Shown here one piece after another: positions 37,101 to 48,856 of a stretch of DNA of 64,000 nucleotides. How positions within the stretch are numbered: position 1 is the stretch's first letter; each line of letters begins with the position of its first letter. The notes under the pieces are model-generated. The model worked only from the letters and a program-made list of their open reading frames with translations. It made no database searches and was not told where the DNA came from. The translations under genes and the position numbers were made by a program. Origin of the DNA: Oryzias latipes (Eukaryota > Chordata > Actinopteri > Beloniformes > Adrianichthyidae); assembly GCF_002234675.1 (NCBI RefSeq), contig NC_019863.2, forward strand, positions 3,524,609-3,588,608, given 5' to 3'.

Positions 37101-37383
37101 TCCTGCCAGACCGAGACACCGAGGGGGCGAAGATGGCGACGAAGATGAACCGTCTGATGAAGAAGAGGAAGAAGGGGCTTTTGGCGGCAGCCGTACATCC
37201 CACGGTGCCGGAGAGCCCAGCGCCCCTGAGGTGGACGTGCGCATGATTGACTTTGCCCACACCACCTGCCGGCATTATGGGGAGGACAGCGTGGTGCACG
37301 AAGGCCAGGACAGCGGCTTCATCTTCGGCCTTCAGAACCTGATCACAATCATTTCCCAGCTGGAGGATCACAGCACCGACTGA
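34075..37383 (+). CDS. ip6k2: Inositol hexakisphosphate kinase 2
   Basis: Five coding exons with GT-AG introns: 34075-34288, 35996-36227, 36318-36481, 36587-36762, 36856-37383; 437 aa (human IP6K2 is about 426). The enzyme phosphorylates InsP6 to the pyrophosphate 5-InsP7 with ATP, in nucleus and cytoplasm. The IPK-family signature PxxxDxKxG is at residues 218-226 (PCVLDLKMG, followed by TRQHGDD), the SSSLL motif at 330-334, and the DF motif ([10 protein letters not shown]) around Asp394. The N-terminal block [17 protein letters not shown] and residues 180-203 ([20 protein letters not shown]) match IP6K2 better than IP6K1, which lacks the latter wording. Residues 353-369 are an acidic, probably disordered loop ([17 protein letters not shown]) between the SSL and DF motifs. 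The start is chosen at the only in-frame ATG giving the conserved N-terminus. Fish may have two ip6k2 copies; a and b are not distinguished. Confidence 0.95.
34289..35995. other. ip6k2 intron 1
   Basis: 1.7-kb phase-1 intron. It has a G14 run (34413-34426) and a pair of direct repeats of about 41 bp (TTAAACTGAATTG..GGAAAG) at 35583 and 35797. No exon or RNA gene was seen inside. Confidence 0.7.
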
Positions 37384-38375
37384 GGCTGCGGAGGAGCCGC
37401 CGTAGTTTAACTTTAGAGCAAAGGAGGAGCTCCTTGATCTGCCATACCCTCTTTAGGGCCTTGAGCCTGAAAAAAGAGGTTGCTTGGCCGAACCCCTCTT
37501 GGTTTGGGCAGAGGGTGCAGTTGGTTCTGCACTCCGACTCGCCTGATAGAAGAGACGGCTGCTTGTGCACTCCCTTGCACTTTTCTCTTTGTGAAATCAG
37601 GACATTTCTATGATATTCGTGAAAGGAGACTGGAGGAAATGTTGCATGAGACGGGCGTCTCTTGGTAAAGACAGGGACTGGTGTGGCGCCACCCTCCTTT
37701 CCCCTGCTCCCCTTTGCAACAGACTATTATCTTTTTTTTGCCACGTTCTCTCTGAGAGAGAAAAGGGAGCGGCGGAGGAAACGGGCCGGCAGGTTGTGGT
37801 GGTGCTTTCTTTACCTGTGATGTGTTTCTGAAGAACTCTGGGCTGCCTGTGTCCATCAGCACAGAACAATTACTGGGGGCTGAACAAGACGACCTTGGCT
37901 GGCTGGGTCAGCAGCCTTTCAGCAGCATAAGTACAGTTGGTTTTTTGTTCGTGTTGTGTCTTTCATCGGTTATTGTCTTCCTAAACACCAAGCACTTAGA
38001 TTTGAAGTGGGGGAAGAAAATGATGTCATTTCAGAAGAAGGGATTCGACTTTTATTGTTTTATTTCCACCTGTTCTTCTCAAATATAAAATGGATTTGGA
38101 ATTACAAAGGATTCTTTCTTCGTTTCTTTTTTTATTTAGTCACTTTTTATTATCTGATTTTTCTCCATTCCAGAAAATTGACTTAGAAAATTGAATAGTT
38201 AAGAACACTAGTAGCAAAGACGTATTTATTGAAGAGGACTGTTCGGAAATCAGAACAAGCACATTCCATTTTACCACTTAAAAATGTTTTGTCCTGTTTT
38301 GTTTTTACAAAGCTTTTCTTTATTGCTGTTTGTTATTGGTGTCTTGAAATAAAGACATTGATTGTGATAAAGCGC
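37384..38375 (+). other. ip6k2 3' untranslated region
   Basis: Runs from the stop to just after the AATAAA at 38348-38353. The first 450 nt are relatively GC-rich, later T-rich. No further ORF of note. Confidence 0.6.
38348..38353 (+). terminator. ip6k2 polyadenylation signal
   Basis: AATAAA in CTTGAAATAAAGACATTG, followed by a GT-rich stretch (GATTGTGATAAAG, CCTGTGTTC). A further AATAAA at 38890-38895 could serve a longer transcript. Confidence 0.6.
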
Positions 38376-39159
38376 ATTTCCTGTGTTCATTTTTAATTTG
38401 CAGTAACATTTTACGCAGCTGAGATGAGAACCAAATGCTCTGAGGGTTTTCTTGCAAAATGCTTTCACTTCTTTTGTATTGAAACCACAGAAAAAGTGAA
38501 AGCAGTCTGTGGTTTAAATAGTTGTTTTTCTTTTGCTTATTTATGAGTCATAGGAGTTTTGGAATTTATTAATTCAAAATTGCAGCAGTTTTTTGATTAA
38601 GCTAATATCTATCATAAAAACTCCTACTTGTTTTTTTTAATCTTAATGTCTTTTTTCTCTAGGCATAGTAGAAGTGAAGTGATAAAGCAACAGTGAGAAA
38701 GCTCACATGCAGCCATTTTCCAGCAGATTATCTGATAATCTGGTCTGGCCTACTTTTACACATTTTTTTGGCTACCATAGTGGAAGTATCCCTGTAATAA
38801 GGGGAAACTTTTAAACTACTTAAAATATCTGTGTTTGTAAAGTGTGTTTTCCGCTGTGATGCCCTTGGCCATTTTTACGTTTTAGTAAAAATAAACCTGT
38901 TGTGCCTCAATCCAAGTTGTATTTTTTTTATGCATTACATTAATTTATTTCATTAGATTCGATTTGATTTCCTCAGAAAGATGGATCTGGTTGGATCGTA
39001 GGAATATAAACAGATTCATTGATGAATCATTACACCACTAACACAAACCAAAGCAATAGAGATGGGGTAAGATAACTGTCAATAAGAAACGGGTGCACAA
39101 ATTAATACTTTGTGCACAACTTAAAGTAAAAATGTGAAAACATTTAGTTTTACGTTGTA
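38376..39159. other. Intergenic, nothing recognised
   Basis: AT-rich spacer with a second AATAAA (38890) followed by GTTGTGCC. Confidence 0.5.
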
Positions 39160-40108
39160 CGTGTCTGTTTTGAATACGACTCTTGCTTGTCTTGAACATG
39201 AAATTTCCCCTCTCAACTCGCCGTCAAAAATACGTAACGGGGTCACGGGCACGAACCGAGTCCCATTGATTCAACCGAGTGAGCATGCGCATTTCAGCCT
39301 CATTTATTCAACTAAAACTGAATTTGACTTAATGTTAATGATCCCCTAAAAGGGAAATTACCTTGATACCGTAGCTCTGCTGTTGCCCAGGCAGGGCAAC
39401 TCTGCTTCACTAGCCAGTTTTTTTTTTTACCCGGGACAGGCACGCGGTCGTGCTCGCTCCAGATGTACCCCGCTTTCGCCAAACGGAAGCCGGTGACTGG
39501 CTCTGGCAGTACCCTGACACCGAGCGGAATAGTGGATTAAGAAAATGGATGGAAACTGAGCTAAAGTAACTGAGCTAAAGTAGGCTAACCGGTAGCTAAC
39601 TGTAGCGATATTTAAAAAGAAAGACGGGTATTCTTTTCTTTACCGCAGCAACGGTCGGCTGCCCGTTTGCCTACTTTAGCTCAGAGTTAGCTTAGCTGTT
39701 TTTGTTTTATCTTTGTTTTTTGTTTGTTTTTTTTACATTTAACGAATGAGATGTCTGCCATGGCTTTCTGGGCGGTTTTTCATCACTTCTGGGTCTGAAA
39801 CAATTCGCTGGTGCATTATTTACACGATCAGCTGCTGTCGCCCGGCACCAACGATCGCGGTATTACGATCTATTTTATTCTATTTTTAACAGAGCTATGG
39901 CCATCAAGATAGTTATGGGATCAATAACATTCAAAAAATGTCTTTTTCATTTTGTTTTAATTAAAAAAAGACTTCAATTTGCATATTTTTAGTTTGTTTC
40001 GGGACTGGATGTATTTCTGTTACCCCGTAATGTATTTTAGTGTTAACAGGGGAAATTTCGTATTCAAGACAAAGAAAAGCCATATTCGAAACAAAGACAA
40101 AGAAGGCT
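39160..40108. mobile_element. Foldback element with unrelated middle
   Basis: Arms 39160-39305 and 39958-40108 are imperfect inverted repeats: CTTGAACATGAAATTTCCCC in the left arm, CTTGAATACGAAATTTCCCC in the complement of the right arm, then TACGTAACGGGGTCACGGG versus TACATTACGGGGTAACAG. The roughly 650-bp centre includes a CpG-rich stretch (39430-39540) ending AAGAAAATGGATGGAAAC, a tail typical of a dispersed fish repeat. No gene. Confidence 0.55.
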
Positions 40109-42262
40109 GCTGCAGCTTTAGGACTACTTTGTTCTGATTGGGTCATATTTACACAGCAAAACCTTAAAGAAAGGGTGTGATAAACTGGAGCTGCCCTGTT
40201 TCACACCATCCTCTGTTAAGGTGGATGTCACAACCCAGAGATAAATTCAGCAGGTAAAACACACAGACCAGCATTCAGGATGGAAAATATGGACCAGGGC
40301 CATGACACAAGACACCTGCTACACACTGTACGGGTCACAGATTGATATTTTTTTAACCTTTATTTTACCAGAACGAGGAGTTGAGAACAAATTCTCATTT
40401 GCAATTATGACTTAGCAAATCAATCGGCGGACCACCCCTGAATGCAAACTTCTGCAGCACAAGAAACACCAAATCCACTCCAAAAGGCTTTCTCTGTGCT
40501 TTCACAAGTCTACTGAAGAGAGACAAAGTGGAAACCTCACCCTGTACCACGCGTCAGCATGGTTACAAAGTTCAATATTAAGGGGTTTAATGGGAGCTTT
40601 GGCTCAGTTCCTGTTCAGCTGTGACATCGGTGACTGATCTGGATTAGAGCAGAGTACAGTTTCAGATTGGAACTGGAAAATCCTTCGTAGTTCCAAAGTG
40701 TTAAGCAGGAAGTTTTAGAAGGTCTCACGAATCCTGAGACTTTAAATAAACAGAAATTGTTAAAAACGTAGGTTTACATGCAGGTACAAAAACCTAAACT
40801 TGATGTTGTTGAAACTGTTGTCTGTCAGAAATGTTTTGGTGTTCAGACAAACGCTCACTTTACAGAAAGGCTGCTGAGTTAAACGTTTCCAACTCTTTCC
40901 AGTCCACTTGCACACCTGTTTCCAAAATGGAGGGTGGAGGGATTTGAAGCAGAAGAAAAACCTTTGAAAGCCACGAAGTGGGGAAAAGTTCCAACTTTGT
41001 GACGTTCAAGATGCAAAACGAGTAAAAAGAACACAAAGGGTTTCCTTCAATTGAAAAATCCCAACAGAAGGACACAGCAGCAGCTGGTTGGGGGGTTTTG
41101 TGTCGAGTTTGTTGCCAGAGATTTTGGTTTGACGTTTTCTATCACTCACGTTAGTGTTTAGAGCCCACATCTAGTTAATGACTGAGCCTGCTTTTGCAAC
41201 AGCAGTACATTGCTATGGCAATATGCCTGATATTTTTAACATGTTTGAACCGCAAACTATGAGAGGTTACGGTTCCCATCCAAAACATTAACCCAACCCA
41301 AGAAGGAACATCGCTAAAAGGTTTACTAAAATGAGGGCCTTTTTTAAAAAGAAAATTTAATTACTTTTTTTTTTCTTTGGCTTTACATCCTCACATCCTT
41401 GTTTCATTCATGTTTCCTCCTGGTGTTTAGTCTTTTTCTCTTTATCTTTTTCTGTCTATGTTTGCTTTCCGTTCCCTGTTTACACTCTCAGTTTTACTTC
41501 TTTTTCATTATTTGTTTCAACCCACCTGTTCTCAGGTTATTTGACTTCTCTGTCAAGCAAAGCAAAAATCAATTCTTAAAAATTTGAATTTTTCTAAAAG
41601 GTGATTTAAAGGTTTCAATAACTTTTACAAATGAAAACTTGCACATGAACAAGATAAAACAGCAACGTGGAACCATTTGTGGACACCGCTGATGTTACAT
41701 ATCCCACTAAAAATAGCCCAAGTCTCTTTTTTTCAGGATGGAATCAGTCAAATATATAAAGAGTAATCATAGTAAGGATGTGGATTGGACACCCATTGTC
41801 GTGTTACATGGTCAGTGAGGTCCAATTCAACCTGCTAACAACCTGGTAAGAAGGTAAGAATTTCTAGAGAGTGTGATGGTTCAAAGTTTAACTTTGGAAT
41901 GAAAAGAAATAGCTTCCCTGTTAGTAATAGTTAGTGTCATATAGTTTCCAAATGTCCTCTCTGTGGGACCATAAAGGTGTTATCTTATCACCTTTATGTT
42001 TTTCACTGAAAGATAGAAGGTGTGACAGACGAGCGAGTCAAATCATTTCCATGCATGCAGGTGTCATGACGTCACAGACTATTATACAACCATGCACGAA
42101 CACCTGAGAGGTAAATCACCCTGCAAGAGGAACAACATTGTCCGTAATTTAACATGTTTGCTATCTTAGAGTACACTGCTATCTGACAGCTTTATCTCTG
42201 CTGGTTAGCCTAAAACTATCTGATTGTTAATCATGTTAAGCCTGATAAGAATGAAAATAATA
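40109..42262. other. Intergenic, repeat remnants only
   Basis: At about 40350-40430, TTTTTAACCTTTATTTTACC then GAACAAATTCTCATTTGCAA is an antisense LINE 3' end. The rest is unrecognised AT-rich DNA with no supported ORF. Confidence 0.45.
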
Positions 42263-42394
42263 CAGTGTTGTAGTGGTTAGCACTATTGCCTCTCGGTGAG
42301 AAGGTCCTGGTTCAAATCTAACTGGGTCCTTTCTCAGTGTGTTTTCTCTGACTTCCTCACAAAGTCCCAGAAAAAAGAAAGATGGATAGAAGTT
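42263..42394 (+). mobile_element. tRNA-derived SINE-like fragment
   Basis: TAGTGGTTAGCACTATTGCC resembles a pol III A box region and GGTTCAAATCT a B box. It ends GATGGATAGAAG, the GGATG-style tail of this fish family. Internally deleted compared with the reverse copy at 44765-45066. Confidence 0.5.
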
Positions 42395-43444
42395 TTTTTG
42401 TTAAAAAACCTTTCAATGACAAAATTCAAAACTACATAATCATTTTAAGAATGGATGGAAGTTTGATTGGTGTTGTGTGACTGCGTAGTGGGCTGTGTGC
42501 TATTTTCCACCCTACTCCATAACTACTAAAAAACTATATAGGAAGGAATTCGGACACAACCGTGGTGTCACTGAGAGCCTCTTGTAGTTTCTGTGCACTT
42601 CCAGCTAACGATGAATGGACAACTGTAAAACTTTAAATGAACATGCAAATACTGGACCTAGCAACACTGAAACCCTCTTCTGTGAAGCCTATCTAAAGGA
42701 TCTTTTTCTTTTCTTCCAGTTTCATTTCAAAGGTTGAAGTGATCTTTTTAAACACGTACACACATATAAATGTAATGATATTACCTCCATAAATAGGGAC
42801 TCTTCTTAGATCACATAAGAGATACTGTAAGTCTGTCTGTTCTAAATACCTTCAAGGCCGATCCTTTGAATATGATGACAGCTACTGTATAAATGTCTGT
42901 ATTCGTTATGCAGAATGGAGTGAATGTGTTGCAACATGAGCATTTCTTCTCAGGTACAGCCGTTGGTAACAAAGACAATGGCACAAGTGCACCAACTTTA
43001 CCTTTAGCCAAAACAACCCCCAAAAGAAGGTCTTTAGGATCCAAAAATAACCCAGACAGGCTAAAAGAGGCAAGGAAAGTAACTAGTGCACAGTGACTTG
43101 TCTAGACTAATCTGGATTATGCTTGATGACTGCAGTTAAGACGGTTCTGATTACATACTGGTTCTCAACGTTCCTCTGTAAAAATAATTGTTGTCCCTCT
43201 CCAATCATCCCTTGATCTATTTTCAAAGCGATCTGAATGGTCTTTTAATTAGGATTGTGCTGTTTTTAGCCGAAATCAAAATATTGTGTTGTTTTCCACA
43301 ACATAGTTTCTGCAGGATGGCAGGAGTTCATTAGAATTTGATCTCTAAATTGTGGGTGAGACTGTTGGCTTGGAATTAGCCCGGCCCTACTTTCCATCAC
43401 CAATCTGTTTACACATTCTCCACTAGCTTACAGCCCCTCACACC
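42395..43444. other. Intergenic, nothing recognised
   Basis: No exon. Opposing short ORFs at 42811-43096 carry no signature. Confidence 0.45.
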
Positions 43445-44232
43445 CAGTGACGTGCAGTCAGGAGAGGCAGGTGAGGCTGTGCCTCACCTGTCATTATGGG
43501 AAGAAAAGAGAAACAATAAATTCAATTATTATATTTAATCTGTAATTTGTGCTTTGCAGTCATTTTCCATTTAAATGTACCATTTTGGGGTGTTTTTTTC
43601 TTTTCAAAATCGCCGAATTTCCGCATTTGCCGTTCAGATACTAAAAAGTGACGTGCAATGAGGCACCAGCCCGCTGAGCCTCACCTTGGATTGCGCAATA
43701 CCTATGCAGTCAGACGGTACTGCTGTCTCTCTGTATGTCGGTTCAATCACTTGTACTATATGAGCTGAGTTTGCATAATTTAGCAGATATATATGATGTA
43801 CAGTGTTTGTTTTTATAGATAACTGTATGTGAGGGACGTGTTTCTTGTGCTGAGCGCTAAACGCCGGCAAAAAAGCCGCTGGGTGAGGCCAGACATTCTC
43901 GTGCCTCATGTTAGGGGGCGCCGGTGAGCCCTGAGATTATGACGCTGAAAAACAATAGAATAAGTGATAGCAAGCGGCAAGTCATTTTCTTCAGAAGGAG
44001 CGGCGTATGGACTTTATTTACAAGTAAAGAAAAGATGATAATAAGGTTTGTGCTTTATTCTATGCTGCAGTTTGTATATGAAAAAAAACATGTTGAAATG
44101 ATATTTTAAACAAAACACGTTAACTGTTGTCAATTAAATAGTGAATAAGTTACTCAGTATGGTTCATATGTTTGTAAATCTGACTGATGACGTCAGTGCC
44201 TCACCAGCCATTAACCTCACCGCACGTCACTG
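43445..44232. mobile_element. hAT-like element with diverged 8-bp target duplication
   Basis: Inverted ends CAGTGACGTGC and GCACGTCACTG bound 788 bp. The flanking octamers CTCACACC (43437-43444) and CCCACGCC (44233-44240) match at six of eight positions, both differences transitions. Subterminal GTGAGGC/GCCTCAC repeats occur at each end. No intact transposase. Confidence 0.65.
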
Positions 44233-44764
44233 CCCACGCCCTAAACCGAACATCACCGGTGCAACGATAAAAAAAGCTATCCAGCCCACAGGTTTGAGCT
44301 GAAGATTCCAGATCGGACGAGTACAACAAAGACGTTCATGGATCTGTTTGTCTGCAAGTGGATGCATCAGAATGGAGCGGAGCAGGGAGCTTACGGCCTG
44401 CAGGCTGTAGCACCTACGTCACAGCTACAAGCTTTTTCAAATGGCATTTTTCATCACCTCCTGATTCACAATGATTTGAATAAATAAAAACTCAGAAATG
44501 TTTATCTTAATTTTCTTCATATATGTCCTCCACCATCAGAAAACACATTAAAGCACTGAAAGCACCATTTTCCTTGGAGTGGGTGTGTAAGACTTGACCC
44601 TGCATTAATCACAGATTATTTCCTACCTGCTTGAACATCAGTTTTTCTCTGTCTACACTTAATAGAGGGCTGATTCTTAGATTACAGTCATTAGCTCGCA
44701 TCAATATGCACTTTTGGTCACAATGATGTCACTTTTAATGACCGTAATTCAGAACAGCCTTGCA
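44233..44764. other. Intergenic, nothing recognised
   Basis: No exon or named repeat. Confidence 0.4.
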
Positions 44765-45066
44765 TCATTTTACCCAGCATAGGGCCAGGGATGTTGCTGG
44801 AGCCTGTCCCAGCTTCATCAGGGCAGAGGCGGAGTAAATCCTGACAGTCCACCAGGCCATCACAGGGCCACACGCAGACACACACTCACTTCTAAGAAAC
44901 CATTTTCAAACCTATGAACACATCTTGGACAGGAGAAGGAAGATAGAGAAAACCCACAAATGCACAAAGAGAACATGCAAACTCCACACAGAAAAGAATC
45001 CAGCTGGGGTTTGAACCAGAGCCTTCTTGCTGTGAGGCAACAGAGCTGACCGTCACTGACCAACAC
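44765..45066 (-). mobile_element. tRNA-like-headed dispersed repeat, reverse copy
   Basis: On the minus strand it reads CTGTTGCCTCACAGCAAGAA then GGTTCAAACCC (B-box-like), then GTGTGGAGTTTGCATGTTCT and, toward 44770, CCTGATGAAGCTGGGACAGG. That is the standard order of a very common teleost repeat; the fragment at 42263-42394 is the same family. Confidence 0.55.
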
Positions 45067-46910
45067 ACACCATTAATTCAGAAAATGGTTTATGATGTCG
45101 ACCCTCCTCCAGTGTTAGTCTAACGTTCCTCCTTTAAGTCACTATTTTGTGAGAGTGTTTGTAAAACAGTTTATGCATCGGCTCAGAAGCATTTTCCAAT
45201 ATCTAAACAGCCTCCCCTTTTGAACAGTTTTTGACTCTTTTTTTTTTTTTATTCAGAAAAAGAAACCCCATGTCTTCACTAGGTTCAGATTGCAGCTTAG
45301 CCTGATGTTTATGTTAGAACCTGAGGAATCAGGTAACCTTGGCTCGGGTTACATAAGACACCGAGGCTGAACTTACCACAGCCGTTACAAAGAGATTAAC
45401 AGGGCAACCAAGTCCCTTCCTGCTCTGAGTTTTAAAGGTGGTGTTATTCACAAAGCTTTAAGACATGAAAAATTCTGCCTCTCTTCTTCCACGTTCACCT
45501 CCAAAGCATTCAGCTTTCAATGGCTTCAGTTGTTCAATAGTTCATTAGGCTTAAGTCCCAACATCTGACAGCAAATTCTCAAAAAAATTGAAAAGCATTG
45601 TTCTAAGAATTGATCATATTGAGGTTTTCCACTTGACTTTAATGTGACAAACAAAACCAACAATTTCAGAGCTTTGAAATTCAAGTCAAAGCACCACTGT
45701 GTGTTCAGTATGGAGCTGCTGGCAGGACTTGCTGCTGCTGCTGCTGGTTTTGAATTTCTAAATACCTTCATTTGTTTAGAAATCAAACAAGGGAAGCCTG
45801 GTACTCAAAGAGACTGGTGTTAAAAATGAAAGTAAAAGCAGTACATAGCCTTAAAATTTTACTCCATATTCCATACAATCTACAGGAAAACATATCCATG
45901 AATCCAAACTGACACAGCCAGCACGTTAAACCTAATCATTGATCATGCCCTAAAGTTGAATTGATCATTCATAAACCCTCTAATGCTGTATGAAAAACAG
46001 TCTGCCTCCTTGATCTATTGATGCATATGTTACTTGAGGCTTTGAGTTCAGAACAAGCTGTTCTTCTGGTGCCTTTACAGAGACAACTACATTTCACGCT
46101 AAAAACTCATGTGACCAGCATAGTTGTTTCTGAGATGTGATGGAAACTCAGCCGAAGCCTCATGTACACAGTTTTAAAAAAGACCTGTGGACCATTTTAG
46201 AAAGCAGTGGAGGCTCAGACAAAGACTGGCCTCAAATAACCTGACCATCATACGGCACGGCTATTCTGAGACAGCGATAAAAATGGGACAGGAGATACTC
46301 TTGCCCTGCAACTCCTCATGCTGATAGTGTGACTCTTTGCTCTCGCCGACACATAGTTATGCACTTCCACTCTCACGCTCACCCTTTCCAGAACCTCATG
46401 TCCAACTAAAGGAGAGCAGGATGTGAGAAAACATAGCTTAATGGTGGGAGTGTAAACATGGGAAAAGTGGCCTTTAGAAAGCCCCAATAACCGATTGCTC
46501 AGGATTTCTCACCCCAAGACTTCAATCTGTGTGTTTGAATAGTTTGATCGTCAGCAAACTACAAACATAAAGAAACTTAAAAACAAAGAAACAGCTTTAA
46601 TCAGAGAATGGAGGCTATTTGACCACCACTAATGGAGGAATAGTCCTGACTGTAAAGACTTAAGCACTACACTGCAAAACCTGAATCTAAAGAAAGTAAA
46701 AAGTCCCTTGATTTAAAAAAAAGTATGATTTTCTGTCTTCCAAGAAAAATAATCTTATTAAAAACGTTTTTCAATGTAAAATATTCTTAGTTTGAGAAAT
46801 CCTGTCTAAGTAACGACCATTTTTTCTTCAAAAAAATGGCAAGACCATTTTTCTGACTCTATTGGCAGTTTTCCACAGAGCCCGTGTCCTGACATTAAAA
46901 AAATAAAATA
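45067..46910. other. Intergenic, nothing recognised
   Basis: Includes a short GCT-type run at 45730-45747 (within CTTGCTGCTGCTGCTGCTGG). No supported gene. Confidence 0.45.
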
Positions 46911-47060
46911 TATCTCGTTCCCACAGATTAATATCTTGTTCGCACGAAATACTATTCAGTTCCCACAAGATACTATTCCGTTCCCTCGAAATACTATTTT
47001 GTTCCCTCGAAATGATTAATTCGTGCGAACGCAATAATAAATTCGTTCAAACGCAATAAT
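46911..47060. repeat. 21-bp-period tandem repeat with inverted end units
   Basis: Five consecutive 21-bp units (46911-47015) follow the plan TATTCCGTTCCCTCGAAATA. Two or more units then run in the opposite sense (TTCGTGCGAACGCAATAATA) to 47060. The period of seven codons keeps the minus strand open from 47034 to 46828, giving a degenerate heptapeptide such as ISRERNS. Confidence 0.8.
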
Positions 47061-47720
47061 TATTCACGTGATAACTCATTCATAAACACGGATATGCTCT
47101 TCAGTAGGCGAAGCAGCCATCCTAATCTTATTATATTTTTCAGATTTTCATCGAGACAATAATAGATCGATCATTCTTGCTTTTACTTTTACCCCTATTG
47201 AATGCTCACAGAGACACAGAAGTAGCGGCAGAAAGCGGCTTTTACAGCGAGATGGACGGAGAGCGTACCAGAGGATGATGGGAATGAACGTGATTACAGA
47301 TCGATGCTTTTGTGCTTTTTAAAATAAATAAATCTGATCTCAAAACATCCTCCGCGTCTTCAATGCAATTTAATGAGACACGCACAGACAGAAATGTGAA
47401 GGTATCAGCTGTAAATCTATGGCGTGAATAACCGGATAAATGATCGGCTAGTTAGTTAGCATGTAGCCTGCTAGCCTTCGAATGTAAAGCCACTGCTAAA
47501 GAGTATGTTAATAAAAGACAAGTCCTGAATTTTATTATTCCTATATTCGACCCTAAACTACAATATCAGCTGGCTGTCTGTCTACCGGCCAGCCAGCTGC
47601 CCAAATGCCGGCATGACAAGCAAAAGAGCTCCGCAGCGGAGCTAGCACAGGAGCTTTGTCCTGTGAATCGTATGGCAAAGCAGCAAACCTAGGTATCATA
47701 AATCTTATGAAATTTTTCTT
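47061..47720. other. Intergenic, nothing recognised
   Basis: No exon or repeat family identified. Confidence 0.4.
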
Positions 47721-47966
47721 ATATTCAGCAGTGGGGACAGAGCATCACCTTGGTATATCCCACATTTGATGGGCACTTGTGTAAGTGGCTTGCCATTGGC
47801 TTCAAGGATGGTTTTCCACAGCTTCTTTAAATCATATGAAGGCTCTTAGAGTCCTGTTTATGTTGTACTGCTCCAAGCATTCAGTGATGCACATGTGTGG
47901 CATTGAGTCATAGGCCTTCTTGTAATCAATCCAGTCTGTGCACAGGTTGGTGTGTCGTGACTTGCA
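47721..47966 (-). pseudogene. Non-LTR retrotransposon reverse transcriptase fragment
   Basis: Reading the minus strand from 47966, one frame gives TNLCTDWIDYKKAYDSMPHM and CLEQYNINRTLRAFI, the RT motif A region (D..KAYD). After a frameshift near 47830 the continuation carries GIYQGDALSPLL, the motif B region. Both are hallmarks of LINE reverse transcriptases. Frameshifts and truncation show it is dead. Confidence 0.75.
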
Positions 47967-47974
47967 GTCTTGCA

Positions 47975-47975
<1 letters not shown>

Positions 47976-48010
<35 letters not shown>
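47976..48010. repeat. TA dinucleotide microsatellite
   Basis: About seventeen TA units directly beside the RT fragment. Confidence 0.95.
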
Positions 48011-48012
<2 letters not shown>

Positions 48013-48648
48013 CCTTAAATATAAGGCTAACATCCGATATTTCAACACAAATGTTCATGTTTTTTTAAATTAAGTTTCATTTGAGGCAATAGGGCCTGTG
48101 TATAAGGAAGCAATTGTTTTTATACAGTAGGTAATGTACACCTTGTCACAGCACACCTCTTTAGGAGAGATCAGGGATTGGAACAAAAAACAGCTAAAAG
48201 TAATCTTGTTTTTGCTCTTCCTCCTGCTCTGTGAAGGAAAAACAGGTGTTCTGTGCTCAAAGGCACCCCTGCCTGGATTGCCCTCTGACACAGTTGCTCA
48301 AATCCCGTAAACTGCAGTGTCGTCTGTTTTGTTTCTGCTCATTTTGTCTTTTTGTTATCGAACATAAAGAAGCTTTTTTTTCCCAATATCTAACTTTTAA
48401 GAAATAGAAAAATAGAAAAGAAATATAATTTAGCTTGTTACATGTTTTTTTTTCTTTCACTTTTAACTAATTTTTTTATATTTGCAACAGTTTAATGCCA
48501 AATGCATTACTAGATATGAGTGCTACAGAAACAAGACTGGAGAATGGCTTCTCCCTTTTTGGACTTGCTAACTATATCTTTCTCTCTCAAAACTCCCAAA
48601 GCAGCAAAAAATCCCTCAGCTATGTGAAATATCACATAAAAACGTTTA
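48011..48648. other. Intergenic, nothing recognised
   Basis: AT-rich, no supported ORF. Confidence 0.4.
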
Positions 48649-48856
48649 ACCCTTGTGCTATCTTAGATGACCCCACCCTTACATTGACAATTTCTCCCTA
48701 CCATGACAAAGGTGGATAAAGATGGAGAGGATTTCATGTAATCCATGGACACCAGTGAAGATCACAAATCATTGAAGAAAAAAGGTTCAGAGCACTGTCT
48801 AGTGGGTCTAGATGACCCAACTCCCAATGTTAAAGTGCCTAGGATAGCACAAGGGT
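48649..48856 (+). mobile_element. MITE family 1, copy B
   Basis: 208 bp with ends ACCCTTGTGCTATCTTAGAT and the inverse of ACCCTTGTGCTATCCTAGGC, flanked by TA (48647-48648, 48857-48858). Over 90% alike by eye to copy C (59143-59349). Confidence 0.85.

Noticed and set aside
36913..37371. 152-codon minus-strand frame
   Set aside because: Antisense shadow of the last ip6k2 exon.
42268..42320. Possible tRNA gene
   Set aside because: A- and B-box-like words exist but no cloverleaf or anticodon arm forms. It is the head of a dispersed repeat.
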